Positions 60,479 to 64,000 of a stretch of DNA of 64,000 bases are shown piece after piece (position 1 is the stretch's first letter; every line of letters starts with the position of its first letter). Origin of the DNA: CAYFVU01 sp964346645 (GTDB taxonomy: Bacteria; Spirochaetota; Spirochaetia; DSM-16054; Sediminispirochaetaceae); the NCBI GenBank assembly GCA_964346645.1, contig CAYFVU010000008.1:4014-68013 (forward strand), read 5' to 3'. Below the pieces are notes generated by a model. It ran no database searches and was not told the origin of the DNA. It worked only from the letters and a program-made list of their open reading frames with translations. The translations under genes and the position numbers were made by a program.

Positions 60479-61464
60479 GAGAGACGGAAAAAAGGTTCTT
60501 ACGAATAATCGTATTCTTTTCCCTTGGCACCCTGGCGGTTGCTGTCGTTGCGGGCATAATCGCCTTCGTGCTCACCCTCGAAGAGACCGAAGAGACGATG
60601 GTTCCCGATGTGGCGGGCATGGAGTTGTCGAACGCCGTCATAGAGTTGCAGGACAAGGGACTCTATGCTGAGGTGCAGCTACGTTACTCCGAAAGATTAT
60701 CGGATAAGGGAACGGTGCTCGGACAGGAGCCCAAATCGGGGTCGGTAGTGAAGGCTAACAGCGAGGTGCTCCTGCGCGTGAGCAAAGGTGCGGCCGTCGA
60801 AAAATTGGACAACTATGTGGGCTGGAACATAAGCGAGTTAGAGGCTCACCTCAAGAGCCTCGAGTCCGTGTACGGACCTCTGCTCAGATTGAAAAAACCG
60901 TATATTCGGGTCTACGATGAATCTCCTCCGGGAACAATTCTCGAACAGAAACCGGAGCCTGGAACCGAGCTCTCGGTATTGACCGAGCTCGAGCTGGTCG
61001 TGAGCAAGGGGCCGGAAGGACAAATGACGGAGGTTAAGGACTATCTCGAGATGACCTGGCGCGAGGCTCTCTCGACCGTGGTCTCCTCGAACAGACCCTT
61101 CGTCTTTACCCTTGCCTCCGACGAGGAAGGAGAAGCGGGTACCGTCGCATCTCAGAGTCCGGAGGCAGGAAGCGAGGTACCGGTTGACACCCTTCGGCAG
61201 TTGGTCATCAGAGAGCCGGAGGAGTCGGAGGAGGGCCACATCTTCGGGATCCTCGAACGAGAACTCCCCGAGCAGCCAGTTCCGGTGCCGGTCACGCTCG
61301 AAGCCGTCGCTCCGAACGGCGAGAAGGAGACCATCGTATCCTTCAGCCACAAGGGCGGGCTGCTGACCATACCCTACTTACGAGAGGAGGGAACGATGCT
61401 CGTCGTTCTTGTAGACGGCGAGGAGAAGATCCGCGTCCAAGTAAAAGAGGAGACTCTTGATTAG
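60475..61464 (+). CDS. Membrane-anchored PASTA-domain protein without kinase
   Basis: 329 aa. One N-terminal membrane helix (about 10-34), then three PASTA units: VPDVAGMELSNAVIELQDKG...VLGQEPKSGSVV (about 42-100), a second around VGWNISELEAHLK...ILEQKPEPGTELS (about 115-180), and a third around VKDYLEMTWREALSTVV...VASQSPEAGSEVP (about 185-245). PASTA domains bind peptidoglycan fragments in Ser/Thr kinases and PBPs; here no catalytic domain is attached. Likely periplasmic. Coupled to fmt by ATGA, and last gene before a 325-nt gap holding the tRNA. Confidence 0.85.
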   Translation: MRETEKRFLRIIVFFSLGTLAVAVVAGIIAFVLTLEETEETMVPDVAGMELSNAVIELQDKGLYAEVQLRYSERLSDKGTVLGQEPKSGSVVKANSEVLLRVSKGAAVEKLDNYVGWNISELEAHLKSLESVYGPLLRLKKPYIRVYDESPPGTILEQKPEPGTELSVLTELELVVSKGPEGQMTEVKDYLEMTWREALSTVVSSNRPFVFTLASDEEGEAGTVASQSPEAGSEVPVDTLRQLVIREPEESEEGHIFGILERELPEQPVPVPVTLEAVAPNGEKETIVSFSHKGGLLTIPYLREEGTMLVVLVDGEEKIRVQVKEETLD

Positions 61465-61504
61465 CCCTCTGTCGCGGGGAGGTGTCAGGGGATGCGGTTT
61501 GAGG

Positions 61505-61540
61505 CTGAGTAATACGGAGTCGAGCTGAGTAGTACGGAGT
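61505..61540. repeat. 16-bp direct repeat upstream of tRNA-Gly
   Basis: CTGAGTAATACGGAGT (61505-61520) and CTGAGTAGTACGGAGT (61525-61540), one mismatch, 20-nt period. Two turns of helix apart, so both copies face the same side of DNA. Just upstream of the tRNA promoter; purpose unknown. Confidence 0.55.
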
Positions 61541-61554
61541 AGGGGACAGCACTG

Positions 61555-61584
61555 TTGACATAACAACACGGTTTTTACTAATCT
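61555..61584 (+). promoter_or_regulatory. tRNA-Gly promoter
   Basis: A perfect TTGACA (61555-61560) and TAATCT (61579-61584) with an 18-nt spacer, ending 23 nt before the mature tRNA 5' end. No clear terminator follows the tRNA. Confidence 0.55.
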
Positions 61585-61607
61585 CGAATTAGCGATTTCG
61601 ATGTAAC

Positions 61608-61678
61608 GCGAGTGTGGTGAAATGGTATCACGAAAGCTTCCCAAGCTTTAGTCGGGGGTTCAATTCCCCTCACTCGCT
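61608..61678 (+). tRNA. tRNA-Gly (anticodon CCC)
   Basis: 71 nt cloverleaf. Acceptor GCGAGTG/CACTCGC is perfect, the D-arm contains TGGTGAAATGGTATCA, and the anticodon stem AAAGC/GCTTT encloses the loop TTCCCAA, giving anticodon CCC for GGG codons. The T-arm is GGGGG-TTCAATT-CCCCT with a final wobble-type position. Discriminator base U73 is the glycine identity element. CCA is not encoded. Confidence 0.95.
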
Positions 61679-61718
61679 ATTCCCCCCATACTCTCTACCC
61701 ACCCTATCTGTTTACATG

Positions 61719-61738
61719 TTGTGTTGCCCAGTACACAA
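61719..61738. promoter_or_regulatory. 6-8-6 dyad upstream of the NhaC gene
   Basis: TTGTGT (61719-61724) and ACACAA (61733-61738) around an 8-nt spacer, about 50 nt before the antiporter start. The right arm reads GTACACAATG, loosely like the GTACAATG half of the two candidate operators at 4904 and 26097. Confidence 0.3.
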
Positions 61739-61789
61739 TGTTATTATGCATAACAGTATTTTTACACTATAAAGGTAAAGGAGCAACAC

Positions 61790-63355
61790 ATGGAAACGTT
61801 CGGTTGGCTTGCGCTTATTCCTCCTGTACTTGCAATTGTTTTGGCCATCTGGTCTCGACAGGTAATAGTTTCGCTCGTACTCGGAATATGGGCTGGAGCC
61901 ACAATTCTCGCAAAGTGGAATCCGATTGTCGGTTTGTTGGACACGTTTTCCAAATATCTGGTTCAAAACTCGTTGGCCGACAGCTGGAACATCGGAATCA
62001 TCGTATTCTGTCTCGTCATAGGCGGTATGGTCGGAGTAATCGGCAAGCTCGGAGGGACCAAAGCCATTGCGCAGGCCGTGGTCAGAAGGGCAAAATCTTC
62101 CAGAACTACCCTGCTCTCGACCGTTGCAATGGGAATAATCATGTTCTTCGACGACTATGCAAACACGATGATCGTCGGAAACACCATGCGGCCCATTACC
62201 GACGAGGAGAAGATATCGAGGGAAAAGCTCGCCTACGTCGTCGACTCTACCGCGGCTCCCGTCAGCTCAATGGCGCCTGTTTCTACCTGGATAGCAATGG
62301 AGCTCGGACTGATCGCGGGTGGACTGCAGGGAATAAACATCGAGGCGAATTCGCTCATGGTTTTCTTTCAGACCGTACCCTTCCGCTTCTACTCGATTTT
62401 CGCCCTTGCTCTGGTCATTACCCTTTTGATTAGCAAAAAGGATTACGGACCTATGTTCAAAGCGGAGATGCGTGCTCGCACAACGGGCGAGGTGTATGAG
62501 CCCGGCACGAGCCCGCTGATTGCCGAGGACGAGGACATACTCCCCGACGAGGGAGTAGAAGGTTCTGTGTGGGATGCCGCGCTTCCTATTGTCGCCTTCA
62601 TACTGGTGACGGTATTCGGTCTCTACTACAACGGCTACGAAGAGGGAAAATCGATCATAGACTCCTTTGGTGATGCCGACGCCTCGGTAGTACTTACCTG
62701 GTCGGCATTCATCGGCTCTATCATTGCCATAGTTATGGGGCTCGTGAAGAAGAGCTTCAACCTCAAGTCGGCGATGGATGCGTGGATCGGCGGACTCAAA
62801 TCGATGGTGATTGCGGTGACGATCCTCGCGCTCGCCTTCGCTCTCAAGAGCGTGATAAGCGAGATGCAGCTCGCCGAGTGGCTGGTGAATGCAACCGAAG
62901 GCATCCTCTCCGGTAGGATTCTGCCCCTCCTCGTCTTCGTGGTGGCCATGCTAGTGGCTTTCTCTACGGGGACCTCGTGGGGCACGAACTCGATTCTGAT
63001 GCCGCTGGTGATTCCCATTGCGGCCGGCGTTTCAGGTGCCGAGGGGGTACTCACTCCGACCATCATCGCCTCGATCGGTGCGGTCCTGACCGGAGCAGTC
63101 TTCGGAGATCACTGCTCACCGATAAGCGACACGACGATCCTCTCGTCTATGGCTTCGGGCTCTGATCATATCTCTCACGTGAGGACGCAGATTCCCTATG
63201 CGATTACCGCGGCGGCAATAGCAAGCGTATTCGGCTTCATTCCCGCAGGCTTTGGCGTGCCGGTGTGGCTGCTGCTCCTCCTCGGAATAGCGGCGATTAT
63301 AGTGGTCGTACGTCTTCTGGGAAAAAGGGTGGAAGATAGACTGCCCTCTACATAA
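61790..63355 (+). CDS. Na+/H+ antiporter, NhaC family
   Basis: 521 aa with about 12 hydrophobic segments. GIIMFFDDYANTMIVGNTMRP, VDSTAAPVSSMAPVSTWIA, FSTGTSWGTNSILMPLVIPI and AVFGDHCSPISDTTILSSMA are the NhaC-type signatures (Asp and Ser/Thr ion site). It exports sodium in exchange for protons, consistent with a saline or alkaline habitat. A charged loop of about 60 residues (around 225-270) lies in the middle. AAAGGAG precedes the ATG; a strong terminator follows, so it is probably monocistronic. Confidence 0.92.
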   Translation: METFGWLALIPPVLAIVLAIWSRQVIVSLVLGIWAGATILAKWNPIVGLLDTFSKYLVQNSLADSWNIGIIVFCLVIGGMVGVIGKLGGTKAIAQAVVRRAKSSRTTLLSTVAMGIIMFFDDYANTMIVGNTMRPITDEEKISREKLAYVVDSTAAPVSSMAPVSTWIAMELGLIAGGLQGINIEANSLMVFFQTVPFRFYSIFALALVITLLISKKDYGPMFKAEMRARTTGEVYEPGTSPLIAEDEDILPDEGVEGSVWDAALPIVAFILVTVFGLYYNGYEEGKSIIDSFGDADASVVLTWSAFIGSIIAIVMGLVKKSFNLKSAMDAWIGGLKSMVIAVTILALAFALKSVISEMQLAEWLVNATEGILSGRILPLLVFVVAMLVAFSTGTSWGTNSILMPLVIPIAAGVSGAEGVLTPTIIASIGAVLTGAVFGDHCSPISDTTILSSMASGSDHISHVRTQIPYAITAAAIASVFGFIPAGFGVPVWLLLLLGIAAIIVVVRLLGKRVEDRLPST

Positions 63356-63385
63356 CAGCCATCTAATAAAAACTGAAAGAATCTA

Positions 63386-63418
63386 GAGTAGCCGGGCCCT
63401 GCGCCCGGCTCAATTTTT
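63386..63418 (+). terminator. Intrinsic terminator after the NhaC gene
   Basis: AGCCGGGC (63390-63397), 5-nt loop, GCCCGGCT (63403-63410), extendable by GAG/CTC across a bulged T, followed by AATTTTT (63412-63418). Confidence 0.88.
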
Positions 63419-63528
63419 CCATTTTGAAGGAATCTCACTATGGGGGTGCAATGCGAATTGCCGGCCTCAAGCCTTTTTTGTTGCCGATACGGCCGCAACG
63501 GCAGTATTATTGAACCGAGGAGGCAGAT

Positions 63529-63858
63529 ATGGATTGGAAGGAACGTTTCGAACAGGGACTCAATTCGAGTCTCACCGCTTCGAAGAGACTGTTCAACGAT
63601 GCGAAGACCAGGGCGCGCGAGATAGGCGACCAGAGTGTTCTGAGTCTCGAGGTACGACAGCTCGAGTCTCGTCACGCCGATCTGTTGACCAAGCTCGGAT
63701 CCCAGGTGTACGACCTTCTCGTGGAACAGGGGCAGTCCACGGTCACTTCCCGAAGCGCCGGCGTGAAAGAGACCATCGAGGAAATCGAACAGACACGGGA
63801 GCTTCTCGAAGAGAAGAGAATCAAACAGAAAAAGCAGAAGGGAGACGATGAGTATTGA
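63529..63858 (+). CDS. Small coiled-coil protein of unknown function
   Basis: 109 aa, GAGGAGG 6 nt before the ATG. Almost wholly helical: SLTASKRLFNDAKTRAREIG, SLEVRQLESRHADLLTKLG and the C-terminal ETIEEIEQTRELLEEKRIKQ show heptad-like Leu/Ile/Val spacing. The charged, Lys-rich tail ends the protein. No signal peptide or membrane helix. Family not recognised. Its last bases overlap a possible 20-codon frame, then another start at 63907. Confidence 0.7.
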   Translation: MDWKERFEQGLNSSLTASKRLFNDAKTRAREIGDQSVLSLEVRQLESRHADLLTKLGSQVYDLLVEQGQSTVTSRSAGVKETIEEIEQTRELLEEKRIKQKKQKGDDEY

Positions 63859-63906
63859 CAATACTTTGCTAACTCGTTATATTACCGCTCACCGGCTGAG
63901 AGAAAG

Positions 63907-64000
63907 GTGATTCGGAATACGGAGATCCTGCCTGCACGAGTGAGTGTAGAAATTGCAGCCGATATCCCCCTTTTGGGAAAACGCGTGAAGCGGTTGACAG
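63907..64000 (+). CDS. Possible gene start cut by window edge
   Basis: Open frame from a GTG at 63907 to the end, beginning VIRNTEILPARVSVEIAADI. The purine-rich GAGAGAAA just upstream could be a ribosome-binding site. Only 31 codons are visible; no family can be named. Confidence 0.35.
   Translation, partial: MIRNTEILPARVSVEIAADIPLLGKRVKRLT

Noticed and set aside
63848..63910. 20-codon frame overlapping the end of the coiled-coil gene
   Set aside because: Too short to judge, no conserved features; could be an artefact of the AT-richer spacer before the next start.

Overview
The window is a dense, mostly chromosomal stretch (about 65 protein genes, one tRNA, no rRNA, no insertion sequence, no prophage, no CRISPR). 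Gene content and order point to a free-living spirochaete (Spirochaetota, Spirochaeta/Sediminispirochaeta-like, moderately GC-rich): three tandem LPP20-type lipoprotein genes, a cdaA-cdaR-acpS-DUF2225-truA-udg-priA block, def-fmt-PASTA, DapL-route lysine genes and citramalate-route isoleucine genes. This is inferred from gene families only. Two 100-N scaffold gaps (24992-25091, 27436-27535) show it is a draft assembly, and both look like unmerged contig overlaps rather than missing DNA.

Layout. 1-4861 (minus): partial sugar kinase, a solitary beta-class DNA methyltransferase, and lysA-dapL-dapA, facing away from an ACT-domain protein (4979-5647) across a region with a good promoter and a palindrome. 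5684-7218: a 55-aa protein, mobB and a THEP1-type NTPase, then an HMA-like protein. 7334-11113: three lipoproteins, then a queuosine-precursor transporter. 11101-25480: housekeeping and redox genes (inositol-phosphatase family, DMT permease, D,D-carboxypeptidase, ferredoxin-thioredoxin reductase plus glutaredoxin, FMN hydroxyacid oxidase, galE-manB, osmC, an RlmK-like methylase, glnS, a diguanylate cyclase, a DUF434 protein and a large lipoprotein). 25631-32938: rpiB, a chimeric CheB/receiver remnant, eda, sufU, ettA, a PfkB kinase, a cupin, an HPr lacking Ser46, and a Gx transporter.

33021-43200 is the most interesting part: an ilvB-ilvN-ilvC-cimA-leuA-leuC-leuD-leuB operon that makes branched-chain amino acids from pyruvate and acetyl-CoA, ended by a clear intrinsic terminator. 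In front of it lies a 58-codon leader peptide (33094-33270) with a strong ribosome-binding site and an IIILLPLLLLSIII run, followed by about 215 nt of untranslated leader with alternative hairpins and a C-rich, G-poor tract. This has the architecture of a peptide-sensing attenuator. The Leu codons of the leader can also pair with the ilvB Shine-Dalgarno sequence.

43262-45618 encodes the electron-bifurcating transhydrogenase NfnAB, which could supply NADPH to IlvC and other anabolism. 47578-57528 is one long plus-strand gene train covering cardiolipin, cyclic-di-AMP, lipid carrier, tRNA and DNA repair/restart functions. 57675-64000 holds ahcY, def-fmt-PASTA, tRNA-Gly(CCC), an NhaC antiporter, a small coiled-coil protein and a possible gene start cut by the window edge. 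Stop/start overlaps of the ATGA or TAATG type are frequent, so translational coupling is probably widespread.
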